From the NCBI GenBank assembly GCA_030549495.1, contig JAUIRK010000706.1, forward strand, positions 62,001 to 126,000: DNA of 64,000 bases. The letters are read 5' to 3'. Positions within the stretch are counted from its first letter, which is position 1. Every line of letters starts with the position of its first letter. Below are positions 1 through 12,096 of this stretch, piece by piece. The DNA is from Nectonema munidae (lineage: Eukaryota > Nematomorpha > Nectonematoida > Nectonematidae). A program made the translations under genes and the position numbers. Below the pieces are notes generated by a model. That model ran no database searches, was not told the DNA's origin, and saw only the letters and a list, made by a program, of their open reading frames with translations.

Positions 1-428
1 TAACTATGTTTTGCTACCAAGATTTGATATATAGATAAAAGTCTAAAATTAAAGAAAATACTTTTGTTTGTTCGATCTTTTAAACCTTTCAAATACTAAT
101 ATTCCGAAAAAAACATCTTCAAATGGAGAATTTTATCCATTTTTTTTTATAAAACAATGATTAATTATTAAGGGCTATTAGCTACAGGGTCTATATTGAT
201 TCTGTGAATTATTAATTTATTTTGGCCATACTTTTAGAATGAATCTAAATTTTTTTTTTTGCATTTTACAGATTTATTTTCACAGATAAGAGACTATACC
301 TTTCGTTCCTTTAGAAACCTACAGAATCAAGAAGTTATTGTATATTAGCGAATCCTTAAATAAAAGGCTATACCGTAGTTACGGTATTGACTTATATGGT
401 GTTTATATGAATAACATTTGAAAAGTTC

Positions 429-3400
429 TCATCGATTTTCATCACTTTGTTGCATATTTTCTGGATGAACTTCAAAAACAAGATCATTGGGATCGGGCGC
501 TTTTTTGATAAACTCTTTTCCAGGACAAATTTTTGCATGAATACGCTTAGCACACTCTATTTCTTTTTCATAATCTCCGCCACATTCCAGCTTGAAAGAA
601 TGCACCGGGTAAAAGTGGACATTAGATACGTTTTCGAGTTTTTCCTCCATCTCACGTGACTTTGCTTCACTCGATTTGCTATCAATGTAAAGTGCCCAAA
701 TGAGACCTTTAAAATCACTTTTATTTTCTCCTTAAACAATATTAGATTTATTCACATGGTGAGGTGCAGACAAAAAAAACTGTACATCACCCTACCAAGA
801 TAACAGCATATAGCGACATCCCTTTATTAGTGCGCGCATTCTTAATATAGGACATGCCATCATTAGATAAGAAATTATGAGTTTTCTCAAGTATAAAATA
901 ACATTTTGAAATTTTGAAGACATTTAGTGTGTGTACATTAGAGCCCTGGGCGGGGCGGATAGCCCACGCAGTTTATGCGGGACCCGCACTCGCGGGGCGG
1001 ATGTGGGTTGTCCACATTTTATTTTTGTGGGGCGGATGCGGGTCATTTGAAGAAAATTTTGTATGGGGCGGGGCGGATGTGGGTTGTCCTTATCAATAAG
1101 GTGGGTTAGTAAGAATTTGTGAAGCAAGAACATTAGTATGAAATGAAAGAAATAGACAGCTAAGTAGGATGTCAAAAATTGCGAAACAAAGAAAAGCATA
1201 AAATTAAAGACAGGAATTTATTTAGTTTATCCTGAATTTTTGCAAGATAAGTTTTAATTTTTCCATGTTTATACTCTAACAAAATTGAATTACTGGCACT
1301 GATTTGTTTTTTTTCATTTTTATTTTTTCGGCCCGCATAAATTTGGGAAGTATATTTTGTGGCCCTTATATTGAAAAGTTTGGAGACTTTTGCCTTAGAC
1401 TGTCTTTAAAAAGGATCGTTATAGTCAATTTTAATTTTAAGACACTTCCATAAGCGTTTCATTAAGACAAAGAAAAGGGGTCTTAACCCATTAACATCTT
1501 AACCCATTAAGTCCCTATGCTTCTATTTGAAAACATAAGTAATTTCATCTTCGTCAGCTTTTTTCAATGACTTTGAATATAAATCGTCTGCGTTTTTTTA
1601 GATATCGTCTGATTTCTATGGTACTTAATGGGTTAAGCATTTATTTAGTAAAGATTTTGAATTATAATAGGAAATTGATTTAAACATTACTAATTTTGAA
1701 AGTTGACGCAGACCTTCAGAAAACAAAACTAGATAAAATACCGAGCGGAGCAGAGCAGACACAAACTGATAAGATGCTTGGCAGAGCTGGTGCAAATTCA
1801 TTAAATGAAACTTAGAGCAACCGCAAACTTACAAAAAGTGAGTCAGAACGAGTGCGAAGATGCACGCGTAAAGGTCTAGTGTTGTTTGATGCGAAGTGGG
1901 TGTAGCATATTTTATTTTGTTAATTGCGAAGTGGGTGTAGCATATTTTATTTTGTTAATAGCGAAGTGGGACGGGCAGCACAGTTTGAATAGTTGCGAAG
2001 CGGTGCGGGTGCAAATGGATAAAATGCGGGTGCAGATTCACAAAATGCGGGTTGGGGTGGGTGCGAACAAAATTTTTCGACCCGCGCAGGGCTCTAGTGT
2101 ACATGCCTACATATTCATTCTTTCTAATATCAACGTCTCGCTGTTTTGCAATATCACTCGCTTAAAAGAGAACGTGAGATAAACGATAAATTTCTCTCCG
2201 CCTTCACCTCGCAAGGATTTTAGAAGGGTATAATTTGTTGGGCATTTATAGGAAGCAGTGTATTTATAAATAATTTATTTGGAAAGTTTACACAGTAAAA
2301 ATTTATGAATTTTACACTTCAACTCAAATAATAATGATAGAAAAGTTCTTCACAAAATCATAAAAATGATTTATCCCGCTCATACTTTAAAGACAAATGA
2401 GGCCCTTGGAAGAAAGGATAAAACTTGAGCTTAAATACAGCATTTTTATGCTATTCAGGTATTAAAACCATTGCGAAGTCAGATGGTATGAAGTCCGACC
2501 CCTAGAATTTCTAGGATGCCAACTCCGCCTCCTTTAATTCCTAGGAATCCAACTCTTACACACTGTTCCTAGCTGCTGTTGTTCCACTTCCACCCCTTTT
2601 TAGTCACACCTAAACGCTGCGACGTATGCTCTAATGTTATTACTATCTGGCCTCTGAGACTGGTCAAAGTCAATCTCAAGGCATTACCCCAGCATGATAT
2701 AGCTCCCATAACACAGTAAACCACACAAGAACACTTCTATTCACGTATACATACATGATGGAGTTCTAGATGTTAACATAATTAGAATTATTTTAGACTG
2801 TTAACAAAAGTAAAGTAGCTAGTTTAATTTATTTTACTAAGATAATATCACCTCTGCCCCTTGACAGTTGACAACTGAGTCAGGATTTTGAAATAATATA
2901 ATAGGTTCAGTAGTGGGATTCAAATGTTTGTCACCGTTACAAAAAAGTCAAATTTGTCAGCAAATAAACTGATCAATTTTGATAAACAATAAAGTCACCA
3001 CTTGTATAAATAAACTATGCACTAAATCACTAAAGAAACGTACCGTCCTAACGGTTCCGGTTTTTTTTGAATAGGAGGCAGAAGACTACTGACAGCGACT
3101 AATCGGTTCGCCGAGCTCACAAAATTCCGTGAGACGGTTCTAACGAACCGGCTGAATCCCACCACTGAATATATTTATTAAAAATATAAATACATTCCAT
3201 GGACTATAACTCACATAGTATAGAGTGAATGAGAAGTTAGGATTAATACAAACTACATTCAGGAAACATCTATAAATGGTACATAGCATGTAACTATCTA
3301 CAAAACTATTCTATACTGAATAATTATTACATTTTCTGAACATGAAATATCAAATTTTTTAAATGTTAAGCTTAGAATAATGAGATCTATAGATTGTACA

Positions 3401-6400
3401 GCATGTAAAAACAAACAGGAGAAGTAAGCTAAAAAAATAATTTTATAAAACTTAAGGAGTCGGGTAAAAAATTCCGACTCCTAGTACTTTTAGCAATCCA
3501 ACTCCCAGCTAAAGCCTCCAACTCCCTACGACTCGGACTCCGCAACCTTGATTAAAACAGTTATAAATCATATACCTTTAACACAATTTTCAACAAGTTT
3601 TACTAAAAATGGTTCAATGACATCTTTCGAGGATAAACAACTTTTATCTTTGTCAATCGAAGATTGCCGGGGGCGTTCTGCTGAAATGTAAAGTAAATAA
3701 AGTCCATCAGGGACAACTTTGCAAGAAGATCCTAATGCAAGGACTTTAAAGTCAAGGCGGTAGCCATTGTGTTCTGATGAAGTGGTTAGAAGAGAATGCA
3801 TACTCTAAAAATAAAGATGAATGAGAAATAGTCTAATTAAAGATATTTCAATCATAGCTTAATATTTAGATTTCTCAACAAAGATCGCTATTGTAACCAT
3901 TTTTTGAAGAAAGTCCTGGTTTTTCGCCATAAAAAGGTCTTTTCAAATGAACTTACTGTCAATTACCCCGCATGGTATAAATATATCAGATTAAACGTTA
4001 TAATCTTAACAAATTGGTCCATTCATTAAAAGGCCATATTTTACTTCATCTTATAAAAAAATTAAGATTTGTTACTTTAAACAGGCTGATCGAGTACTAA
4101 ATTGAATCGTGTTCGCATAATTAGCATATTAAAAATTAGTCTGTCAGGTTGCCTTGGAAAATAATATTGTTAAGCAATGATACAAAAACATTTTTTATTA
4201 AGGCAAAGAAACTTAGAAGCGATTGTAAGTGACTAAATACTCTAAAAACAAATTAAAAAAAAAATTTTTTTATAAAAATAATTAATGTCTTATACCTGTA
4301 AATTATATTTCAGACAGTTAAAAAAGTAAATAATTAAAATATTTATTGTTAGATATACATTATACATAATGCAAAAATTCTCAGACAAAAACTAAACACA
4401 AGAGTTAAAGAACACTATAATGTTTTTTTAAATAAAATATAAATTCAAATACATGGCATAATTAATAGGTATATAAAATTGTGAGCCTTATATTTGGATC
4501 TGTTGATGGATAACTAAAAAATATTGTATACACTACTTTGTGGTGTCATTTGATAATGTTTTAAAACTATTTAAATACTAATTAAAACAGTAGACAAAAT
4601 ATATTTGAAATATAAGTTGATAATAGTAGAATTTTTTTTCAAAAATCATCTTACTTCTGTATCAGATGAATTGTTTTCAAGGAGAGGAGTATCTGTTATT
4701 GCAGTTGCAAAGAATTCCTCAGTAATGGTATTTTTTGAATAAGAAGGAATAACAACATTTTTACAATCAATTCGTTTTCCATCAAGAACAACAGCATCAC
4801 ACCTGAGATTTGAAGAAAATTAATAATTCATAGGTATAGTTTAATATAACAAAACTTTATATAAAATATAAACTAATTTATTGATTAAAAATAGATATTT
4901 TAATGTTTCATTAAGATTTTGATAATATAGAAATTGACGGTATGCTACAAAATAAGGTTTATTTAAAAATTAATATATATTTAATTGATTAACTTGCTAT
5001 TTTTACAAATTAAATAAGTCAAAATAGGGCTTTTTGTTAAAAATAAAATAAAAACTTCAGGATTTCATTTAGGAAACAGTTAAGTGAGTTAAAAAAGTAT
5101 TTGTAAGCTAGATCAAAACGGTATCTTAAGATAATAATCATACGTATGCGAATCTTTGTTCACAATAAAAGCATTTAGTTTGGTATTTAAAATAAATGTA
5201 GCTTGAAATACTGCACTGAAACGGCAAAATGCTTCACATAGCTCAGAGGAACCAAATAATGGAAAGAGGAAAGGTGATGAAGAAAATTTTCCAAGAGACA
5301 AAATGAAAAACTTTAACTTTTTCAATGCAGAAAGTATCGGCTCATTCAAAGATGTCTAAGCGAAATAGGACAATGAGAGTGATGATCATGACAATAGAAA
5401 TGATAAAAGTAATCACCATTGCCAAAGATTGAGCAATTATAAGCGATAACTTGCTTGAAAATGTGTACCTTTGTAAAAAAAGACCTAAAGTTTCGTTATG
5501 ATTTTTCACATAAAAATCTGCATTTTTATCAAATACACTATCAAGGTCATCAGTTTTATACGCCATGCAGAAATTAATGAATTTCATTAATAAATGTTTT
5601 TCAATTTTTGAAAGTAAAGAGGATGCAAATATTTCTGATCTACAACAAGGAATCTAAAATGCAAAAAAATATTAAACGTAATTTAGAGAGTTTAAATTGT
5701 AAAAAATATAAATAAATAGACAGCGTATTAGGGGGCGGAATATTATTATTGCAGCCGTTTTATATTACTGAGTAAGGAGTATTAAGAATATTAACAATAC
5801 ATGTCAATACAGCATATTTACTAGAACAAAAGTTTTAAATATATAATCAAAAAATTATTATTGCTAAAATATTTGTATGAAAAGAAAATCATAAAATAAT
5901 TACATGTTCCTTTAGAATTAAATTATAAAAGTGTTCCCTTTTCAAATAAGTAAAGCAAGTAGTGATTTTGCAGAATTATGCTTCATGTTAATAATTAAAG
6001 AATTCTAATACTCACAAGATGGATGTTATTAGCTCACGCAAAAAAATGGATCTAACTCCAACTCTGGCTCCTATCTCCTTAAAATTCTCTGACTCGACCG
6101 ATTCCAGACTCCGCAACCCTGGTTTTAATTAGTTTATGAAGTTAAAATACATAAACAAAATTTTCTTAAAAAGATCCCCTATTAATTAATACATACATTA
6201 TGAGCATTTCAAAGATTAACATTTTTTTTCCATCTTTGTACAATTTTAATATTAAATAATAAAAACATCATATAAATCATAAATTTTTATCGTATTAGAA
6301 TATTTCCAGCTAATTTATTTCATGTAATATATCTTTAACACTAAACTTCAAAGAATAAAGTGTAAATATTATCTTTTATCTAGAAATCCATAAGTATCAG

Positions 6401-7617
6401 AAATCGATTACTTTTTTACTAACATTAATTATAACAATAAAACTAGAAATGTCGTTTATCAAAGCGATTAAAGGTAAAGGTACCTTGGGGTGTTTTCATC
6501 AAGAAGGCACAATTGTGTCGCTTGTATCGAACTATGAGAAAAGTAGGCTTGATGCGAGATTGAACCCAAGACCTTGAATTATCGAAGCACGGTATCTAAC
6601 CAACCTTACTCACGCCCCCAAAAATGCGATTAATACACAAAATGAACTATAAAGACTAATATGAAAGTCTAATTGCCAATTACTTGTCAATAATCGGCGC
6701 AACTCTATTAAATAAAATCATATAAATATAAATTTCTATATAATCAAAATAAGGAGAATAAATTATTCTTTATTATGGGTAATAAATCATAAGAAAATAT
6801 TTGGGTAAATAATTTTACTTTTTTTATACTGAAAGTAGAATCCGTGCCATCAACCATAAGAATATTATTAATTGGTTGAAATGTGAGATAACGACAAACA
6901 TCTGAGTGAATTAGTAAATCGACCATACATCCTGATGAAAATAAGATATATGGATGCAGATCAATAGAAATACGATTGCTTTTCTCTGAAAGTTTTGTGC
7001 AAGAGATTACCTTATTTTCAATAAATTTATTCGATTTGTTTGCTACACTCAAATCTTTATTCAAATTGTTAGCAGTAAAATCAATATCGTCTTTAAAATT
7101 AGACTCATTTTCACTTCTAAGTAAACTAAAAATAAATATCAATTAAGAAAAAAATTATGGATACTTTAAAAGCGAATAAAAAATAGATTCAGAACTGGAT
7201 AGAAAAAAATTTTCCTGAAACAAAACACTTTCTTCATTTGGATTGATATTTACATTATTCATGTCTACAACGTCTTCATACAAACGTTTAGAACTAATCC
7301 ATGAAATTAAATTATTGAATGAAAAGGAACAATCCATATCGCCATAAAAAGAATTTCTAAAGGAAAAATGTATATCTATATATATTATATATATACATAT
7401 ATGAAATTGATAAATTCAATTATTACGAATCAACATGAAGAACATTAACTTCAGATCGAGCTAAAGAAGATGAAACTAACGATGGAATGATACCTATATA
7501 AATTCTACAGTAAAAAATAAATTTATTAACAAATTAAGAAATTTAACTTGTTTTGTATATGAAAGTTTCGGTTGATTTAGGATAATTTTCAGTAGCGTTT
7601 TTTTGAAAATACTCCAT
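429..7617 (-). CDS. Rep: Rab escort protein (REP/CHM, Rab geranylgeranyltransferase component A)
   Basis: REP presents newly made Rab GTPases to Rab geranylgeranyltransferase in the cytosol and delivers them to membranes. Nine exons, in transcription order: 7617-7548, 7493-7427, 7356-7165, 7125-6819, 5653-5417, 5355-5144, 4802-4655, 3804-3576, 730-429 (stop included). Phases agree throughout and give 587 aa (human REP1 is about 650). Recognisable REP blocks are VLHVDS then FYGD near residues 41-52, VDLLIHSDVCRY, the LLMKFINFCM block, SSPFLFPLFG, and near the end GLIWALY with an ICPGKEF stretch, matching the human order. The 61-nt intron at 5356-5416 has GT-AG ends. The N-terminus is uncertain: a second model uses only ATGGA as coding exon 1 and an acceptor at 7505, giving MEIYIGIIPS. 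In either model the family's GTG motif is altered. Intron 8 (731-3575) is filled with transposons. Confidence 0.9.
939..2096. mobile_element. Non-autonomous hAT element in REP intron 8
   Basis: This 1158-bp element has inverted ends (TAGAGCCCTGgGCGGG at the left, the complement of TAGAGCCCTGcGCGGG at the right). It is flanked by a perfect 8-bp duplication GTGTACAT at 931-938 and 2097-2104, the hAT signature. The ends are GC-rich with repeated GCGGG/GGGGCGG motifs, and the middle is AT-rich. A unit of about 34 bp beginning gcgaagtgggtgtagc is repeated in tandem near 1890-1961. No transposase reading frame was seen, so it would have depended on another element. Confidence 0.88.
2469..3550. mobile_element. 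hAT-type element, 1.08 kb, beside the REP exon 8 donor
   Basis: The right end reads GACTCCGCAACCTTG and the left end CATTGCGAAGTC, imperfect inverted copies of each other. A perfect 8-bp duplication ATTAAAAC lies at 2461-2468 and 3551-3558. The subterminal regions are rich in aactcc/gagtcgg motifs shared with relics at 6030-6126, 12097-13058 and 21480-21570, so the family recurs in the window. The right target duplication ends about 16 nt inside the intron from the exon 8 donor at 3575-3574. No transposase frame was found. Confidence 0.85.
2908..3167. mobile_element. Short hAT MITE nested in the 2469-3550 element
   Basis: A 260-bp unit whose ends are inverted copies: CAGTAGTGGGATTCA at the left and the complement of CAGTGGTGGGATTCA at the right. 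The 8 bp on either side, AATAGGTT and AATATATT, agree at 6 of 8 positions, as expected of an aged hAT target duplication. It lies wholly inside the larger hAT element, so it inserted later. Confidence 0.72.
6030..6126. repeat. Remnant end of the gactccgcaaccctg hAT family
   Basis: The segment ends GACTCCGCAACCCTG and carries the aactcc/gactcg subterminal motifs of the 2469-3550 element. The matching left end was not found, so only one terminus remains. It lies in REP intron 4 (5654-6818). Confidence 0.5.
6468..6622 (-). repeat. tRNA-derived SINE (head type 1)
   Basis: Read on the minus strand it begins GGGGGCGTGAGTAAGG, has the pol III B-box-like GGGTTCAATCT, and continues into a body with tcatagttcgatacaagc and a cttgatgaaaacacccc tail. 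The same order of blocks is at 51810-51955 and, truncated, at 13062-13170. It lies in REP intron 4. Confidence 0.75.
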
Positions 7618-7877
7618 TATGAAAAGAGTAAATCGAGTAACAAACAAAAAAAAATATATGCCTAATTGTTTAATATGTCATAATGAATAGAAAATTTTAT
7701 TTAAATCAGTGGGGAATGTTTCTAAAGAGCTGCAAAAAAATAATAAGAGAAGTAGTCATTAGATAATAGGTGTTATAAATATAAATATTTCATCTTAAAA
7801 ATAATAAATTGTATTTTCCTGTATTTTGATTATCTCAAATTTATTTCATTCGTATAAAAATACAAATACTGGTATAG

Positions 7878-9133
7878 CAGGGCCCGCGCGTCCAATTAAA
7901 ATTGGGGGCTTGAGCCCCCCCCCCCCCCCCTCCACTCATAAAGTAAGCCCCCCCCCCTCTCCTTAAATGTGAGCCCCCCCCCTCTCTTATCAATCTCAAG
8001 TCACTGTAATAGACAATTTTTTTCCATTGTTTTTAATATAAACATCCAGCAATCAAGCAAGCATATCAACAAAGTTGGCAAGTGCTTAGATATTCCAATC
8101 CAATCCAATCCAAGTGTTATTTAATTAAAGCTTAGTCCTTCCTAAAATCCCTCAAAGTCCCTCAAAGATTGAGTGATTTTGAAGTTGATTCATCCATGAA
8201 GCCTAATTCTCATGATAATAATTCAGAAATTGCAAAAATTAGAAAAATATATTATGAATGCTTTAATTCAGTTATACAGGAAATTTCAAAAAGGTAAAAA
8301 AATGATATATTACCATTTTGCTTAATGAGTTTTTGGAATTTTTCAGATTTGCAGATCAAAACATTTCTATTATAAATGCTATTAACTGCCTTATCATTTT
8401 CTTATTATGAGAAAATCAAACCACTATGCACTCTTCTTGAAATAAAGACTGACGAAAATATTTTATCTTCTCAGTGCTTAGTAATCTATCATTTGAATAA
8501 TACATTTTCTATAATAATCGTTTTTAATATTTGACATAACTAGGTTATCAAAACTTTTTTGGAGGGAAAGAACTTACCACCAGGAATAGAAATTTCTGAT
8601 ATTTAAAGGAATTATATCCCATCAAGTCCGCCTGTAATGAGATCTTTTCTTTGTATATTGGTAATTATGATATTTTTACTAAAATATTATTTACTTTACA
8701 GTATATTTTTTAAGCTGCTTTAATAATTGGCATCAGCACAGCGTCGTGTGAAAGAAGTTTTTCAACACTTAAAAGAGTTTTCACTTCTTCACGACAGTCG
8801 ATGCTGAGTGAATGAAAAGAGAACTTGATAATTCTTTCTCAAGGGAAAAAACTCACTAAGAAAATTACATTTAATGATTTCCTAAAGAATTTTAACAAAA
8901 AACCAAGAAGACTAACGTTAACTGTTTGAACATGGAATATTAATTTATTCACAATTTTTTAATAAAATGATTCTTCTTTAATTTTTGTTTCTCAAAGATA
9001 GTTTTCAAATGATTTTCTATATCTATTTTTTGTCACATTTATTAAAGCTTTTTTTGAAAAAACTTTAAGTGTATATTCAACACACTAGAAAGTTTGAGCC
9101 CCCCCCAAAAAATTTTCGTTAGCACAGGCCCTG
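7878..9133 (+). mobile_element. Broken hAT transposon upstream of REP
   Basis: The ends are CAGGGCCCGCGC and the complement of CAGGGCCTGTGC. The flanks TGGTATAG (7870-7877) and TGGTATAC (9134-9141) match at 7 of 8 positions. Near 8725-8900 the plus strand encodes a typical hAT C-terminal dimerisation block, with ISTASCERSFSTLKRV followed by stops. The rest of the transposase is not readable. Long C runs near 7914-7980 lie just inside the left end. The element lies about 260 bp upstream of the REP start codon, so it may adjoin or have replaced part of the REP promoter region. Confidence 0.82.
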
Positions 9134-9332
9134 TGGTATACATATGAAGCCATATTGTAAAAATACACAGTAGAATCGTTTATATATTTGAATGATTCAG
9201 AAATGTGATTGAACTAGTTATACATCATCAGTCAATATGTCCTTACCTTCTTTAGATTTTAGCGCATCTGTTTCTTTTGTGAAAATTTTTTCCTACAATG
9301 GTTCGGAACATAATATATGTATAGACTGTAAG

Positions 9333-9500
9333 GCAGTGCTTCTTAACCTTTTTACACGTTTTCAAAAATTATATTTTTATTTTCAACCCTGTTATTAGAA
9401 AACATTTTAAATCTAAATATTATGTGTAATTTTAATCAAATAAATGGATCAATTTTACCTGAAATTTTTTTAGAAAGTTGAAATTGTCCTCAAAAACCTA
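9333..9500. repeat. Possible hAT terminus
   Basis: The stretch starts CAGTGCTTCTTAACC, resembling CAGTGGTTCTTAACC ends of hAT MITEs. No partner end or target duplication was recognised. Confidence 0.35.
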
Positions 9501-9879
9501 TTCGCAATGTTTTCCAGTGTTTTTATTTTTGTTACGCCACAGATATCTAGTATCTTTTGTTTTTTTCTATTTTGTTTTATTTTCTGGTAGGAAAAGGGCT
9601 TAAAAATAACTTACCATATCTTAGAAATCTCATAATATGATTACGCTTAATTTTATTTTTTGAGTCCCTATCCTCATCTTCCTATCAGAAACAAAACTTC
9701 TTGTTACCAAAAATGGCAATTGCAAATCCCATCATTCCTAAATTCAAATACAACATTTATATCAAAATAATCACCAAAAGCAGATTTCTAATAAAAACAG
9801 GAAGGACTTTTTACCCAAATACACACAAATATATTATTCATTTACATAAGAACTTGACATTAAAAATGTTTTGCAAAAT

Positions 9880-10065
9880 CTGAGCCTCAATGCTTTTTAG
9901 GCAGTACTTCTCAGCTCAACAGTTGAAGTTCAGGGGTTCGATTCCAAAGTCTCCTGACTCTTAAAACAAAATGATAAAAACTGTGATTAACCATCTCAAG
10001 CATAATGCGAGTATATAGCCTTACAGGAGAAAGTGCTTTGATATCAAACCGAGCAACCAACCAAA
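9880..10065 (+). repeat. tRNA-like SINE candidate
   Basis: It contains the B-box-like sequence GGGGTTCGATTCC at about 9942-9954, preceded by a degenerate A-box region. The following body shows no match to the SINE body at 6468 or 48409, so it would be a separate family. The call rests mainly on the B box. Confidence 0.45.
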
Positions 10066-10990
10066 TAAAAAAATTTTATGTTTTAAATTATTTTTTTATA
10101 ATTTAATTTAAAATTAATAATTTATGTTAGGTTTATGCTTAGAATAATACTTCTATGTATATTTAACTTATTCTGTGTATATTTAAATTTATTTTGATCT
10201 GTTTGGGTAAAAAGTCTTCCCCCATAAAAACAAATATTCACCATAAATATCTACAATACGCGGGATCTAGGCCTATATCAATAGCAGAAACTAACTCCAT
10301 AGTACCAAAGAATGCGATATTCTTTTTTGTTGTTTTGGATGTAACTATTTCAAAACATCTTTACATCTCATATTCTCCTGATAATTTTTCAACTCATCAA
10401 TTAAACTTAGCAAACTCCAAATTTTATGACTTTCTGACACATCCATGACTCATGAACTATCTGACTAATTTACTACAACACATAGAATCTATCTCTCACC
10501 ACTCTGAGTGAACAATCAAAACGAAACAACAGACTCTTCAAGATTTAAACTAACGCTTTTCTCAATACTAAATCCCATATCAGTAGGCGTTGGAAAATAT
10601 TAAATAACGTACTTAGCAATCTACCTTATATACAAAGAATAACTTGAAATGACTATATAATAATTAATTGTATAGAATAATATAAGCATTTTATATAACA
10701 AATTATTTTTTTAATTAAAATAAGAATATATAAAATTAATCTGGCAAGATCACGAAAGGCAAAATTATATATCAATATTTGATCCAAGACCAAAGACACG
10801 GGTTAGAAAATCAATCAAAATTAGATACAATTAAAAATCAATGGCGACAACTTCTTAATATTGACTGGAAAGTTATTTTTCCAGCTTTAAATATTCTAGA
10901 TGCTGTAGGTAATTTACTTTTGGAAGACATCGCTATATTTTCTTAAAAATCAATAGCTAACAAAGGGTTTTTTATGATATAGCGCAGTTC
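10066..10990. other. Intergenic, no supported feature
   Basis: AT-rich DNA between a SINE-like repeat and ETFRF1. The short open frame at 10194-10448 begins at a non-ATG codon and resembles nothing I know. The ETFRF1 promoter presumably lies in the last few hundred bases, but no clear core element was identified. Confidence 0.5.
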
Positions 10991-11009
10991 ATTGAAAGGG
11001 ATTTTTAAG

Positions 11010-11261
11010 ATGGCGGAAAATGCTTTGAAGAAAGATGTTCTGAGGTTATACAAGAATTTTCTCTTTATGGCAAAAGATTACCCTCGAGGAGAAAAATATT
11101 TTAAAAAAATGCTAAAAGATGGCTTTTTGAAAAATAAAGATCAGAATGATGCAAAAGAAATACAAAAATTGCTTGACAGAGCAGAATATGTTATGAAAGA
11201 GATTGATGCCTTGTACAAACTAAAGAAGTACAGAACCTTAAAGTCTCGCTATTATAATTAA
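11010..11261 (+). CDS. ETFRF1: LYR-motif protein, ETFRF1/LYRM5 type
   Basis: An 83-aa intronless protein of the Complex1_LYR family. The LYR-type tripeptide is LYK, in VLRLYKNFL at residues 10-18, as in vertebrate ETFRF1. It is followed by DYPRG (23-27), an FKKMLKDGFLKNKD block, and a C-terminal region ending RYYN. These match ETFRF1 in order and spacing. ETFRF1 works in mitochondria, where it binds electron transfer flavoprotein and displaces its FAD. The start is the ATG at 11010, giving MAENALKKD; an upstream in-frame TTG would add only a few residues. Single-exon structure could mean an old retrocopy, but the frame is open and family residues are kept, so it looks functional. An AATAAA-like sequence follows the stop near 11300. 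Confidence 0.92.
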   Translation: MAENALKKDVLRLYKNFLFMAKDYPRGEKYFKKMLKDGFLKNKDQNDAKEIQKLLDRAEYVMKEIDALYKLKKYRTLKSRYYN

Positions 11262-11289
11262 TTTATAATCTGATTTAAACTGCTACTTT

Positions 11290-11700
11290 TAAATTACACA
11301 AAATAAAATATTTTTAAGCCCACTCAGAAATGGGACCCTAACAAGACTATCAAGAACTTTATTACATATGCTGATCGTTATTATTTTCTTATGGTAACGT
11401 TTTCAATTTCTTTTATAATTATATTAAGGATTTTTCGTTGTTTTTTGAATCTTATTTTTATGATCGTTATCATTGCGTTTATGTAAATGATTGTTTGTTT
11501 ATCGTTAAATTTATTAATCATTATTAGAGTGCTGTTTTTTGCAATTAAGTAGTCAAAATTGAAGGTGTTAATTAATTTGGTCATATTCTCCTGCTAATTT
11601 CTCCTTAGAAATAATTTTTTATTTCGTTATCCCTAATCTGAACTTTGGTTGGTCTTGGAATCGAGTATTGATTATTTTCAAAATTTATTGTCCAAGAATA
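11290..11700. other. Region downstream of ETFRF1, no supported gene
   Basis: AT-rich, with only a low-complexity minus-strand open frame (11381-11584) rich in Ile, Lys and Asn and with no recognisable motif. Confidence 0.45.
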
Positions 11701-11739
11701 TTAATTAAATTATAAAAAAATGTATTTTTATTTAGCGAA

Positions 11740-12080
11740 TTAACCATGCCTATTTAAATTGCGGTGTTCTTTTTCGCAAATGGGTTGTTAAAATATCTAA
11801 GAGTATTGATCTATTTTGCGGTTTACCTCTGGAAATTTTCTTCAAGAATTAAATTTTATACCAAATGGATCATCCTGATTCCATTTCTCAACTCAGTTTT
11901 AACAATTAGGATTTGGAAATATCGAAAAGTATCAATTAAATTTGCGCTTTACATCTAAGAAAGTGTCTCTAAAACATTTATCTACATTTAAATAAAAATA
12001 TTGAACATAGTGGTTTTATTTTATGGAATTAGAGTGTGAAAATATGAATCATATTTGTGGTTGACGAATAAAATTATTTG
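11740..12080. repeat. Dispersed 'tgcggttta' repeat block
   Basis: About 340 bp with units containing tgcggtttacctct and a following aagtgtctctaaaacattt. A close relative is at 13300-13650 and weaker ones at 17280-17560 and 56640-57120. Spacing between the core motifs suggests a decayed tandem array of units of about 150 bp. Confidence 0.55.
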
Positions 12081-12096
12081 GAGGCATGAGTTGGAT

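Noticed and set aside
5342-5587. Open frame with a hydrophobic, membrane-like end
   Set aside because: The hydrophobic part (MVITFIISIVMIITLIVLF) is read-through into a 61-nt GT-AG intron of REP. Splicing restores the family sequence QSLAM-TSLNEP.
10194-10448. 84-codon open frame upstream of ETFRF1
   Set aside because: Non-ATG start, no family resemblance, and composition typical of intergenic sequence.
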